14,105 bases of DNA from Actinomycetes bacterium (lineage in GTDB: Bacteria; Actinomycetota; Actinomycetes; Actinomycetales; Microbacteriaceae): NCBI GenBank assembly GCA_023428065.1, contig JAEYZI010000019.1, positions 1-14,105 of the forward strand, in the 5' to 3' direction. A program made the translations under genes and the position numbers. Positions within the stretch are counted from its first letter, which is position 1. Each line of letters begins with the position of its first letter. Below, piece after piece: positions 1 to 5,925 of the stretch. Below the pieces are notes generated by a model that worked only from the letters and a program-made list of their open reading frames with translations, made no database searches and was not told where the DNA came from.

Positions 1-1805
1 GCCGCCGCTACAACGAGGGCATCCACCAGGCCATCGAGGCGAAGGAGGGGGTGCAGATCAAGGCCGAGAACCAGACGCTCGCGACCGTGACCCTGCAGAA
101 CTACTTCCGCCTCTACCAGAAGCTCTCCGGCATGACGGGTACCGCCGAGACCGAGGCGGCGGAGTTCATGTCGACCTACAAGCTCGGCGTGGTCCCGATC
201 CCCACCAACCGTCCGATGATCCGCAGGGACCAGCCCGACCTCATCTACAAGAACGAGCAGGTCAAGTTCGAGCAGGTCGTCGAGGACATCGTCGAGCGCC
301 ACCGCACGGGCCAGCCCGTGCTCGTCGGCACGACGAGTGTCGAGAAGAGCGAGTACCTCTCGCGCATGCTCGCGAAGCGCGGCGTCAAGCACGAGGTGCT
401 CAACGCGAAGAACCACGCGCGCGAGGCCGCGATCATCGCCCAGGCGGGCCGCCTCGGTGCCGTCACCGTCGCCACGAACATGGCCGGCCGCGGTACCGAC
501 ATCATGCTCGGCGGCAACGCCGAGTTCCTCGCGGTCGCCGAGATGAACAACCGCGGCCTCAGCCCCGTCGACACCCCCGACGAGTACGAGCGGGAGTGGG
601 ACGCCGTCTTCACCGCCGTCAAGGAGCGCGTCGAGACGGAGGCCGAGAAGGTGCGCGAGGCCGGCGGCCTCTACGTGCTCGGCACCGAGCGCCACGAGTC
701 GCGCCGGATCGACAACCAGCTGCGCGGACGTTCCGGCCGTCAGGGCGACCCCGGCGAGAGCCGCTTCTACCTGTCGCTGCAGGACGACCTCATGCGCCTG
801 TTCAACACGGGCGCGGCCGAGATGCTCATGCGCGGCGCGCCCGACGACCTGCCGATCGAGTCGAAGGCGGTGTCGCGCGCGATCCGCTCGGCGCAGTCGC
901 AGGTCGAGTCGCGCAACGCCGAGATCCGCAAGAACGTGCTCAAGTACGACGACGTGCTCAACCGGCAGCGCGAGGCAATCTACTCGGACCGCCGCCACAT
1001 CCTGCAGGGCGACGACCTGCACGACCGCGTGCAGAAGTTCCTCACGGATGTCGTGAGCGACGTCGTCGACGAGCACACGGCCGAGGGGTCGAGCGACGAC
1101 TGGGACCTCGAGGCGCTCTGGACCGAGCTCAAGACCCTCTACCCCGTGTCGATCACGATCGACGAGGTGCTCTCGGAGGCGGGCTCGAAGGGCAGCCTCA
1201 AGGTCAAGGCCCTCAAGGAGGAGCTGCTCTCGGATGCGCGCATCGCCTACCAGCGACGCGAGGACCAGCTGGGCGACGCCGCGATGCGCGAGCTCGAGCG
1301 CCGCGTCGTGCTCTCGGTCATCGACCGGCGCTGGCGTGACCACCTCTACGAGATGGACTACCTCAAGGACGGCATCGGCCTGCGGGCGATGGCCCAGCGC
1401 GACCCGCTCGTCGAGTACCAGCGCGAGGGCTTCGCGCTCTACCAGTCGATGATGGACGCGATCCGCGAGGAGTCGGTCGGCTTCCTCTACAACCTCGAGG
1501 TCGAGGTCACGGGCGGCGACGGCCAGGCTCGCGTCGCGGCGAAGGGGCTCTCCGCCCAGCAGCCGCAGCAGAACCTGAGCTACTCGGCGCCGAGCGACGA
1601 CGCCTCGGGTGACGTGGAGGTGCGCAACCAGCGCGGCCAGGTGGAGCGTGCCGCGACGGCGCGTGCCCAGGCGCGTCAGTCCGCCCCGCAGCAGCCGCAG
1701 GCGCCCGCCGCGCGCGGTGCGTTCGGTCAGCGCGTCGAGGGCGGCGCGCCGCAGCAGTCCCCGCTCAACCGCGCTCAGCGTCGCGCCCAGGACCGCAAGC
1801 ACTAG
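1..1805 (+). CDS. secA: Preprotein translocase ATPase SecA, 3' part
   Basis: SecA is the ATPase motor that drives unfolded preproteins through SecYEG at the cytoplasmic membrane. The gene enters from the left edge with its first full codon at base 3, so about 600 C-terminal residues are visible and the first ATP-binding domain is missing. Landmarks in order: EAKEGVQIKAENQT and the NYFRLYQKLSGMTGTAETEA segment, GTTSVEKSE (helicase motif IV), ATNMAGRGTDIMLGG (motif V), GTERHESRRIDNQLRGRSGR with QGDPGESRFYLS (motif VI, arginine finger region), and the scaffold helix around KNVLKYDDVLNRQREAIYSDR. The tail is a Q/A/R-rich linker ending NRAQRRAQDRKH, with no cysteine zinc-binding motif. This fits actinobacterial SecA1 rather than the E. 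coli form. Neither paralogue status nor the start can be judged here. The identification is secure. Confidence 0.97.
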   Translation, partial: RRYNEGIHQAIEAKEGVQIKAENQTLATVTLQNYFRLYQKLSGMTGTAETEAAEFMSTYKLGVVPIPTNRPMIRRDQPDLIYKNEQVKFEQVVEDIVERHRTGQPVLVGTTSVEKSEYLSRMLAKRGVKHEVLNAKNHAREAAIIAQAGRLGAVTVATNMAGRGTDIMLGGNAEFLAVAEMNNRGLSPVDTPDEYEREWDAVFTAVKERVETEAEKVREAGGLYVLGTERHESRRIDNQLRGRSGRQGDPGESRFYLSLQDDLMRLFNTGAAEMLMRGAPDDLPIESKAVSRAIRSAQSQVESRNAEIRKNVLKYDDVLNRQREAIYSDRRHILQGDDLHDRVQKFLTDVVSDVVDEHTAEGSSDDWDLEALWTELKTLYPVSITIDEVLSEAGSKGSLKVKALKEELLSDARIAYQRREDQLGDAAMRELERRVVLSVIDRRWRDHLYEMDYLKDGIGLRAMAQRDPLVEYQREGFALYQSMMDAIREESVGFLYNLEVEVTGGDGQARVAAKGLSAQQPQQNLSYSAPSDDASGDVEVRNQRGQVERAATARAQARQSAPQQPQAPAARGAFGQRVEGGAPQQSPLNRAQRRAQDRKH

Positions 1806-1845
1806 TCGAGCCGCGTGCGGAGCCCCGCCCGCGTGGGTTCGCGCG

Positions 1846-2289
1846 TCAGAGGACGTGGATCGCGGTCGCCCGCCAGCGACGGTCGAGACCCTCGAGACGG
1901 ATGGCGACCGCGCGCGTGCGGGCGCGTCCGTGGACGGTGACGACGGCCTCGACGATGCCGTCGCGCGGTTCGCACACCACGACGCTGCCGAGCGTGAAGA
2001 CGGGACGCACGGCCGCTCGCCGCGCCGCCTGCCGCGCCTGGGCCGACACGACGACGCGCTTGAGCAGGGTCGTGTAGACGCCGTCGTCGACCCAGCGGGC
2101 GATCTGCTCGAGATCGCGGGCGCCCGCGATGATCTCGATGACGCACCGCGTGAGGTTCTCGAGGAGGGGGCGGGGATCGGGCAGCTCGCGCGTCGCGGAC
2201 GGCTGTCGACCGAAGAGCTCCTCGTCGTCGAGGCGAGGGGCGACCACTCGTGCGGTGCTCCCGTCGACCGCCGCATCGCCTGCGCGCAT
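1846..2289 (-). CDS. Rv3235-family conserved actinobacterial protein
   Basis: This encodes about 147 residues. The central and C-terminal part (LLENLTRCVIEIIAGARDLEQI, then WVDDGVYTTLLKRVVVSAQA, VRPVFTLGSVVV, and RAVAIRLEGLDRRWRATAIHVL at the end) matches my recollection of the Rv3235 family, which commonly sits next to secA in actinobacteria. The biochemical role is unknown to me. There is no signal peptide, membrane segment or catalytic motif; the fold looks like a helix followed by a compact sheet, and the first 35 residues look disordered. I chose the ATG at 2289 because GGAGAGGGG ends five bases before it; the in-frame GTG at 2295 abuts that purine run. The gene converges with secA across a 40-base gap. 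The family call is from memory; the reading frame itself is convincing. Confidence 0.8.
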   Translation of the reverse strand: MRAGDAAVDGSTARVVAPRLDDEELFGRQPSATRELPDPRPLLENLTRCVIEIIAGARDLEQIARWVDDGVYTTLLKRVVVSAQARQAARRAAVRPVFTLGSVVVCEPRDGIVEAVVTVHGRARTRAVAIRLEGLDRRWRATAIHVL

Positions 2290-2424
2290 GCTCACCCCTC
2301 TCCGTGGGCCGCACTGTCTGCCCCCGTATGGGGGACGCGCATCACCCTGTCACATGACGCTTCCTCGTGTCGAGAGTTCGTCGACACCTGTGGAGAACTA
2401 TGACCTCGTGTGTCGCGCGGCCGT

Positions 2425-2437
2425 TACGGTCGCAGCC
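2425..2437 (+). promoter_or_regulatory. Putative -10 of a leaderless promoter
   Basis: TACGGT (2425-2430) fits TANNNT and is followed by seven bases and then the GTG at 2438. Transcription would start at or next to the start codon. No Shine-Dalgarno sequence precedes this GTG, and no good -35 box is visible. Confidence 0.45.
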
Positions 2438-3028
2438 GTGCGCTGGGACGAGCTGTTCGCCGACATCGAGGGGCAACTCGAGCACGAGCTCGACCTCGAG
2501 CGGCAGGGGCTCGCTGCCGAGGAGGAGCGTCTGCGGCTCGGGCGCCTCGCGCTGCGCGACCGCGTGCTGGCGATGGGGCGGGCCGGCGAGATCGCGCTCG
2601 TCCTGAGCGACGGCGAGACCGTCGCGGTGCGCATCGAGTCCGCCGGCCGCGACTGGCTCGCGGGGGAGTGCCTGACGGGTGCCGCACGTCTCGCGGTCGT
2701 CGTGCCGCTCGGCTCGATCGCCGCCGTGCTGCCCGTGGGCGATCAGCTCGAGGCGGGCCTGCGCGCGAGCTCGGAGGCGCTCCCGGAGGTGACGGCACGG
2801 CTCGGGCTGGGCTTCGTGCTGCGCGACCTCTGCCGCAGGCGGTCGCCCGTCGAGCTCCGCACGCGCCTCGGCGTCGTGCACGGCACGATCGACCGGGTCG
2901 CGCGCGACCACCTCGATCTCGCCGAGCACGAGATGGGCGAGGCGCGGCGGGATCGTGTCGTGCGCCGCATCCGGCTCGTGCCGTTCGAGACGATCGTGTG
3001 GGTGCGGACGGGAGCCGACGCCGTCTAG
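2438..3028 (+). CDS. Conserved hypothetical protein, 196 aa
   Basis: I do not recognise a characterised family. Residues 1-46 (starting VRWDELFADIEGQLEHEL) form a charged helix likely to be a coiled coil. It is followed by a beta-rich stretch (GEIALVLSDGETVAVRIES, then VVPLGSIAAVLP) that resembles a small barrel, and by a second similar unit (RRSPVELRTRLGVVHGTIDR to RIRLVPFETIVWVRT). The protein therefore looks like two related beta domains behind a helix, probably cytoplasmic and structural or nucleic-acid binding rather than catalytic; that role is inference. The open frame continues upstream to 2129, but that part overlaps the Rv3235-like gene and has a different, arginine-rich composition. 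The GTG at 2438, just after a -10 hexamer, is the sensible start. Its stop overlaps that of the convergent regulator gene. Confidence 0.75.
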   Translation: MRWDELFADIEGQLEHELDLERQGLAAEEERLRLGRLALRDRVLAMGRAGEIALVLSDGETVAVRIESAGRDWLAGECLTGAARLAVVVPLGSIAAVLPVGDQLEAGLRASSEALPEVTARLGLGFVLRDLCRRRSPVELRTRLGVVHGTIDRVARDHLDLAEHEMGEARRDRVVRRIRLVPFETIVWVRTGADAV

Positions 3029-3285
3029 GCGAAGAGCTCGGGAAGGTCGGTGAACTCCGCCTGGTTCCAGAGCCCGGCGCGGCGGGCCTCCTCGTAGCGC
3101 GCGGCGATGTAGGCCTCGAGCACGTCGCGCTCGACGCGCCACTGACCGTGGGTGCCGAGCTTGATGGCGGGCAGTTCCCCGCTGCGCACGAGCGCGTAGC
3201 ACTGCCCGACCGAGATGTTGAGGATCTCGGCGGTGTCGGCGATCGTCAGGAACCGGCCGAGGCCGGGCGCCGCATCCGCTGTCAT
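3025..3285 (-). CDS. BldC/excisionase-like helix-turn-helix protein
   Basis: This is an 86-residue DNA-binding protein of the MerR-like/excisionase (HTH_17) class. The domain is at residues 11-60: RFLTIADTAEILNISVGQCY gives the helix-turn-helix, ALVRSGELPAIKLGTHGQWR the wing, and VERDVLEAYIAARYEEAR the closing helix. A short acidic tail ends DLPELFA. Small proteins of this type act as transcription factors (BldC in Streptomyces) or as recombination directionality factors. The housekeeping setting and absence of an integrase favour a transcription factor. The open frame runs upstream to 3732, but the family begins near the ATG at 3285, which lies six bases after a CATAAT hexamer. Its stop codon overlaps that of the convergent gene in a shared CTAG at 3025-3028, leaving no room for a terminator. 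Confidence 0.88.
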   Translation of the reverse strand: MTADAAPGLGRFLTIADTAEILNISVGQCYALVRSGELPAIKLGTHGQWRVERDVLEAYIAARYEEARRAGLWNQAEFTDLPELFA

Positions 3286-3297
3286 GCCCCGATTATG
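3286..3297 (-). promoter_or_regulatory. Putative -10 (CATAAT) of leaderless promoter
   Basis: On the minus strand CATAAT (3297-3292) is followed by six bases and the ATG at 3285, so the transcript should begin at the start codon. The inverted repeat GGGAGGCCGCCTCCC (3309-3323) lies where a -35 box would be and could be an operator. Confidence 0.5.
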
Positions 3298-3308
3298 CGC
3301 AGGCGCGG

Positions 3309-3323
3309 GGGAGGCCGCCTCCC
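3309..3323. repeat. 15-bp G/C inverted repeat
   Basis: GGGAGGC and GCCTCCC are separated by one base. It lies upstream of the helix-turn-helix gene, and behind the main terminator for transcripts leaving the lipoprotein gene. It could be an operator or a second terminator stem; the sequence does not decide. Confidence 0.5.
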
Positions 3324-3336
3324 GGAGGGCCGGACC

Positions 3337-3345
3337 TGTGGATAA
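3337..3345 (-). promoter_or_regulatory. Consensus DnaA box
   Basis: The plus strand reads TGTGGATAA, i.e. TTATCCACA on the minus strand, an exact match to the high-affinity DnaA box. It is non-coding, between the lipoprotein terminator and the helix-turn-helix promoter. A second exact copy lies at 3954-3962. Confidence 0.5.
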
Positions 3346-3352
3346 GACGGAT

Positions 3353-3391
3353 GGCGGCGGGGTCCGCGGCGTCCGCCCGGACCCCGCCGCC
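3353..3391 (-). terminator. Strong G/C hairpin terminator after lipoprotein gene
   Basis: GGCGGCGGGGTCCG (3353-3366) and CGGACCCCGCCGCC (3378-3391) are perfectly complementary 14-base arms around an 11-base loop. The stem begins four bases after the lipoprotein stop codon. There is no T-run after it, as is common for actinobacterial terminators. Confidence 0.8.
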
Positions 3392-3395
3392 CGTG

Positions 3396-3893
3396 TCACC
3401 CGGCCTCGGTGAGACCGTAGACGAGCGCGCCGCCCGAGACATCCCCGTCGGTCCACAGGAGGGTGACGAGTCGGCCGTCGAGCTCGAAGGCGCCCGAGTA
3501 GGCGTCGGCGGTGTTGAGCTCGGACGTCATCGTGTACCCGCCGTCGACGAGCCCCGCGGCGAGCCGCACGACCTCGTCGTGGGTGATCTCCTCCCACTGC
3601 GTGGTGAACGAGCCGTTGTCCATGTCGACGACCGCCGTGAGCTTTCCGTCGGGGACGGGAAGGTCGGACGGGAAGCTCGCGGGGAGCTCGAGGTCGTCGC
3701 CCGCCGTGACCGTGCCGTCGTCGGTGTCCCACGTGACGTCGTCGCCGTCCTGGTCGATGTCGACGCCGTTCTCCTCGAGCGTTCGGTCGATGATCGTCTC
3801 GACGGGGTTCGCGAAGCAGCCGGTGAGGCCGAGGCTCGCGGCGAGCACGGTGGCCGCGAGCAGGGGGAGTCGTGCGGTGTGGGTGATGCGCAT
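3396..3893 (-). CDS. Secreted lipoprotein of unknown function
   Basis: This encodes a 165-residue exported lipoprotein. The N-terminus has a basic MRITHTAR, a hydrophobic core LPLLAATVLAASLG, and the lipobox LTGC with the lipidated cysteine near residue 26. The mature part is strongly acidic (VDIDQDGDDVTWDTDDGTV), followed by a single domain with LPASFPSDLPVPDGKLTAVV, a WEEITHDEVV helix and a terminal GGALVYGLTEAG. It would be anchored to the outer face of the membrane. I do not recognise a ligand or enzymatic activity; a binding or stress role is only possible. The ATG at 3893 is chosen because it gives a proper signal peptide and is preceded by GGAG; the upstream extension is charged and lacks signal character. 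A strong hairpin terminator follows directly. Confidence 0.85.
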   Translation of the reverse strand: MRITHTARLPLLAATVLAASLGLTGCFANPVETIIDRTLEENGVDIDQDGDDVTWDTDDGTVTAGDDLELPASFPSDLPVPDGKLTAVVDMDNGSFTTQWEEITHDEVVRLAAGLVDGGYTMTSELNTADAYSGAFELDGRLVTLLWTDGDVSGGALVYGLTEAG

Positions 3894-3953
3894 GGTGGTG
3901 GTTTCTCCGATCGGTGCGGGGATGCGAGTTGACGCTACCTCACGTCGGGGAGG

Positions 3954-3962
3954 TGTGGATAA
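3954..3962 (-). promoter_or_regulatory. Consensus DnaA box
   Basis: TGTGGATAA on the plus strand is the exact complement of TTATCCACA. It lies between the divergent lipoprotein gene and the SAF/CpaE-like operon, about 60 bases from each start, so bound DnaA could influence either promoter. Confidence 0.5.
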
Positions 3963-4031
3963 CTCGACGGCTCGAGGGTCCTCGCGCGGCACCATGGCCC
4001 CGTCGCGCGCCGCGCGGCGGGAGGGACACGG

Positions 4032-4658
4032 ATGGCATCCACGGCATCACGGCGCGCCGCCGTCGACATGCGGCTCGTGCTGGGGCTCGTGCTCGTGGCG
4101 GCGTCGGTCGCGGGCGTCGTCGCGCTCGTCGGCGCGTTCGATCGGCGCACGACGGTCTACGCGGCGGCCTCCGCCCTCACCCCCGGCGACCGCGTCGAGC
4201 GCGCCGACCTCGTCGCCCGCTCCGTGTCGCTCGACGGCGCCGACGAGCTCTACCTGCGCGAGGAGGACCTCAGCGAGGGCGGCCTCGTGGTCCTGCGCCC
4301 CGTGCGCGACGGGGAGCTGCTGCCCCGCACCGCGGTCGGCGACGCCGCGGGAGTGCGCTCGACGGCCGTCGTGCTGCGCCTCGCCTCGCCCGTGAGCGCC
4401 ACGGTGACGCCCGGAGCGACGGTCGACGTGTGGTCGTCGCCCGTCGTCGACGACGGCCGCGGCTTCGGCGCACCCGTCGTGCTCGTTCCGGATGCGATCG
4501 TCGTGCGCATCGTCGAGGACGACGGGCTCGTCGCCTCGCGCGATGTCGGCACCGTCGAGGTGCTCGTCCCGCGCGCCCGCGTCGCCCGCGTACTCCAGGC
4601 ACAGGCGGGCGGCGATGCCCTCGCCGTCGTGCCAGCCGGCCTGCCGATCGGGGGTTGA
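4032..4658 (+). CDS. SAF-domain membrane protein (CpaB-like)
   Basis: This is a 208-residue protein with one N-terminal membrane helix (about residues 13-35, LVLGLVLVAASVAGVVALVG) and an SAF domain at roughly 40-100 (VYAAASALTPGDRVERADLV to DGELLPRTAVGD). The rest is a beta-rich extracytoplasmic region ending GGDALAVVPAGLPIGG. SAF domains of this arrangement occur in CpaB/RcpC proteins of Tad (Flp) pilus systems and in related actinobacterial proteins of unknown role. GGGAGG about seven bases before the ATG supports the start. The gene is two bases upstream of the CpaE-like ATPase gene, so the two form an operon and probably act together at the membrane. No secretion ATPase, pilin or inner-membrane platform gene is in the window, so a role in pilus assembly is not established. 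Confidence 0.85.
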   Translation: MASTASRRAAVDMRLVLGLVLVAASVAGVVALVGAFDRRTTVYAAASALTPGDRVERADLVARSVSLDGADELYLREEDLSEGGLVVLRPVRDGELLPRTAVGDAAGVRSTAVVLRLASPVSATVTPGATVDVWSSPVVDDGRGFGAPVVLVPDAIVVRIVEDDGLVASRDVGTVEVLVPRARVARVLQAQAGGDALAVVPAGLPIGG

Positions 4659-4660
4659 GC

Positions 4661-5905
4661 ATGCGGGTCGCGCTCGTCGTGGCGCTCGACGCGGAGCGAC
4701 GGCTCGCGGAATCCGCCGCCTACCACGGTCACGAGGTGCTCGCGCGGTGCTCGGGCGGCGACGAACTCGCCTCGCGGCTGCCGCAGCTCCCCGTCGAGCT
4801 CGTCGTCGTGGCGGCGACCCCGCAGCACCTCACCCGCGCCCTCGTCGAGACGGCCGACGCGGCGGGGGTGCGGATGCTCGTCGTGGTCGACGACGCCGAG
4901 CAGGCGGCGCACGCCTCGCGTCTCGGTGTCATCGACCATGTCGAGGGTCCCGCCGACTGGGCGCTGCTCGAGGGCGGGCGCGCGCCGCAGCCCGCCCCGA
5001 ATGCCGAGGGCGACCTCGGCGGGCAGCCCGCCTCTCCGCGGGATGCCGTCCGCCGCCCGGCCGTCGTCGTCGCGGTGTGCGGGCCGCACGGTGCGCCCGG
5101 ACGCACGAGCCTCGCGATCGCGCTTGCGGCGGAGTTCGCGGCCGCCGGCAGGCGCACGGTGCTCGCCGACGCCGACACCCACGCCGCATCCGTCGCACCG
5201 GCGCTCGGACTGCTCGACGAGGCGCCCGGGTTCGCGGCGGCGTGCCGCCTCGCGGGCCTCGGCGGACTCGACGAGTCGCAACTCGATCGTCTCGCCGTCG
5301 TGCCGCGGGGGACGCGGCATCCGTTCCGCGTGCTCACGGGCATCGGCCGGGCCACGCGCTGGCCCGAGCTCGGAGCCGCGCGCGTGGCGGCGGCCCTCGC
5401 CGTCCTGCGGGGGCTGTGCGAGGTGCTCGTGGTCGACGTCGCAGCGAGCCTCGAGCGCGACGACGAGCTCGCGAGCGATGTCGGAGCCCCGCGACGCAAC
5501 GCCGCGGGCCTCGAGGTGCTCGCGGCCGCGGATCACGTGGTCGTCGTCGGAGCGGCGGACCCCGTCGGCATCCCGCGCCTGCTGCGTGCGCACGCGGAGC
5601 TGCTCGAGCTCGTCGAGCCCGATCGGATCTCGGTCGTCGTCAACAAGCTGCGCGCGGCCGCGGTCGGCGTGAACCCGGGCGGCCAGGTGCGCCAGACGCT
5701 CGCCCGGTTCGGCGGGATCGACGACCCCGTCCTCGTGCCGTGGGATCCCGCGGCCTTCGACGCCGCCGTGCTCGGCGCCCGACCGCTCCCGGATGCCGCG
5801 CCCCGCTCGCCCGCGCGTGCCGCCGTGCGCGCGCTCGCGGGTGCCATCGTGCCGGGAGCGCTCGGCGCGGGTCGGGCGCGCGGGCTGCGGCGGCGCACCG
5901 CGTGA
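4661..5905 (+). CDS. CpaE/MinD-like P-loop ATPase with altered Walker A
   Basis: A 414-residue protein. Residues 1-110 look like the degenerate receiver domain of CpaE (MRVALVVALDAERRLAESAA, then VELVVVAATP and VRMLVVVDDAE). After a linker, residues 133-400 form a ParA/MinD-type nucleotide-binding domain: VVVAVCGPHGAPGRTSLAIA as P-loop, TVLADADTH as switch I, VLVVDVAASLE as Walker B, and VVNKLRAAAVGVNPGG near the end. The P-loop lysine is arginine (R148) and the MinD signature lysine is histidine (H143). Such GAPGRT loops occur, as I recall, in actinobacterial relatives found beside SAF proteins. CpaE positions Tad machinery in other bacteria; here the function is unproven. The ATG at 4661 follows the SAF stop by two bases. 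The C-terminus is basic (GLRRRTA), possibly membrane-associated. Confidence 0.85.
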   Translation: MRVALVVALDAERRLAESAAYHGHEVLARCSGGDELASRLPQLPVELVVVAATPQHLTRALVETADAAGVRMLVVVDDAEQAAHASRLGVIDHVEGPADWALLEGGRAPQPAPNAEGDLGGQPASPRDAVRRPAVVVAVCGPHGAPGRTSLAIALAAEFAAAGRRTVLADADTHAASVAPALGLLDEAPGFAAACRLAGLGGLDESQLDRLAVVPRGTRHPFRVLTGIGRATRWPELGAARVAAALAVLRGLCEVLVVDVAASLERDDELASDVGAPRRNAAGLEVLAAADHVVVVGAADPVGIPRLLRAHAELLELVEPDRISVVVNKLRAAAVGVNPGGQVRQTLARFGGIDDPVLVPWDPAAFDAAVLGARPLPDAAPRSPARAAVRALAGAIVPGALGAGRARGLRRRTA

Positions 5906-5913
5906 GGCTCCCG

Positions 5914-5925
5914 TAGCCTTAGGGC
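5914..5925 (+). promoter_or_regulatory. Putative -10 (TAGCCT) of leaderless promoter
   Basis: TAGCCT (5914-5919) is followed by six bases and the GTG at 5926. AGGG lies only one base before the GTG, too close to act as a Shine-Dalgarno sequence, which favours a leaderless transcript starting inside the short gap after the CpaE-like gene. Confidence 0.55.

Noticed and set aside
1806..1845. Terminator between secA and the Rv3235-like gene
   Set aside because: Only imperfect G/C stems can be drawn and no T-run follows on either strand.
2321..2334. CCCCC-GTAT-GGGGG hairpin between the divergent Rv3235-like and 196-residue protein genes
   Set aside because: The arms are only five bases of one repeated letter, which is easy by chance at this composition, and no gene end is nearby.
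2129..2437. Upstream extension of the 196-residue protein
   Set aside because: It overlaps the Rv3235-like gene and has a different composition; a -10 hexamer places the start at 2438.
3286..3732. Upstream extension of the helix-turn-helix protein
   Set aside because: It crosses the terminator hairpin and lies inside the lipoprotein gene in another frame; the family domain starts just after 3285.
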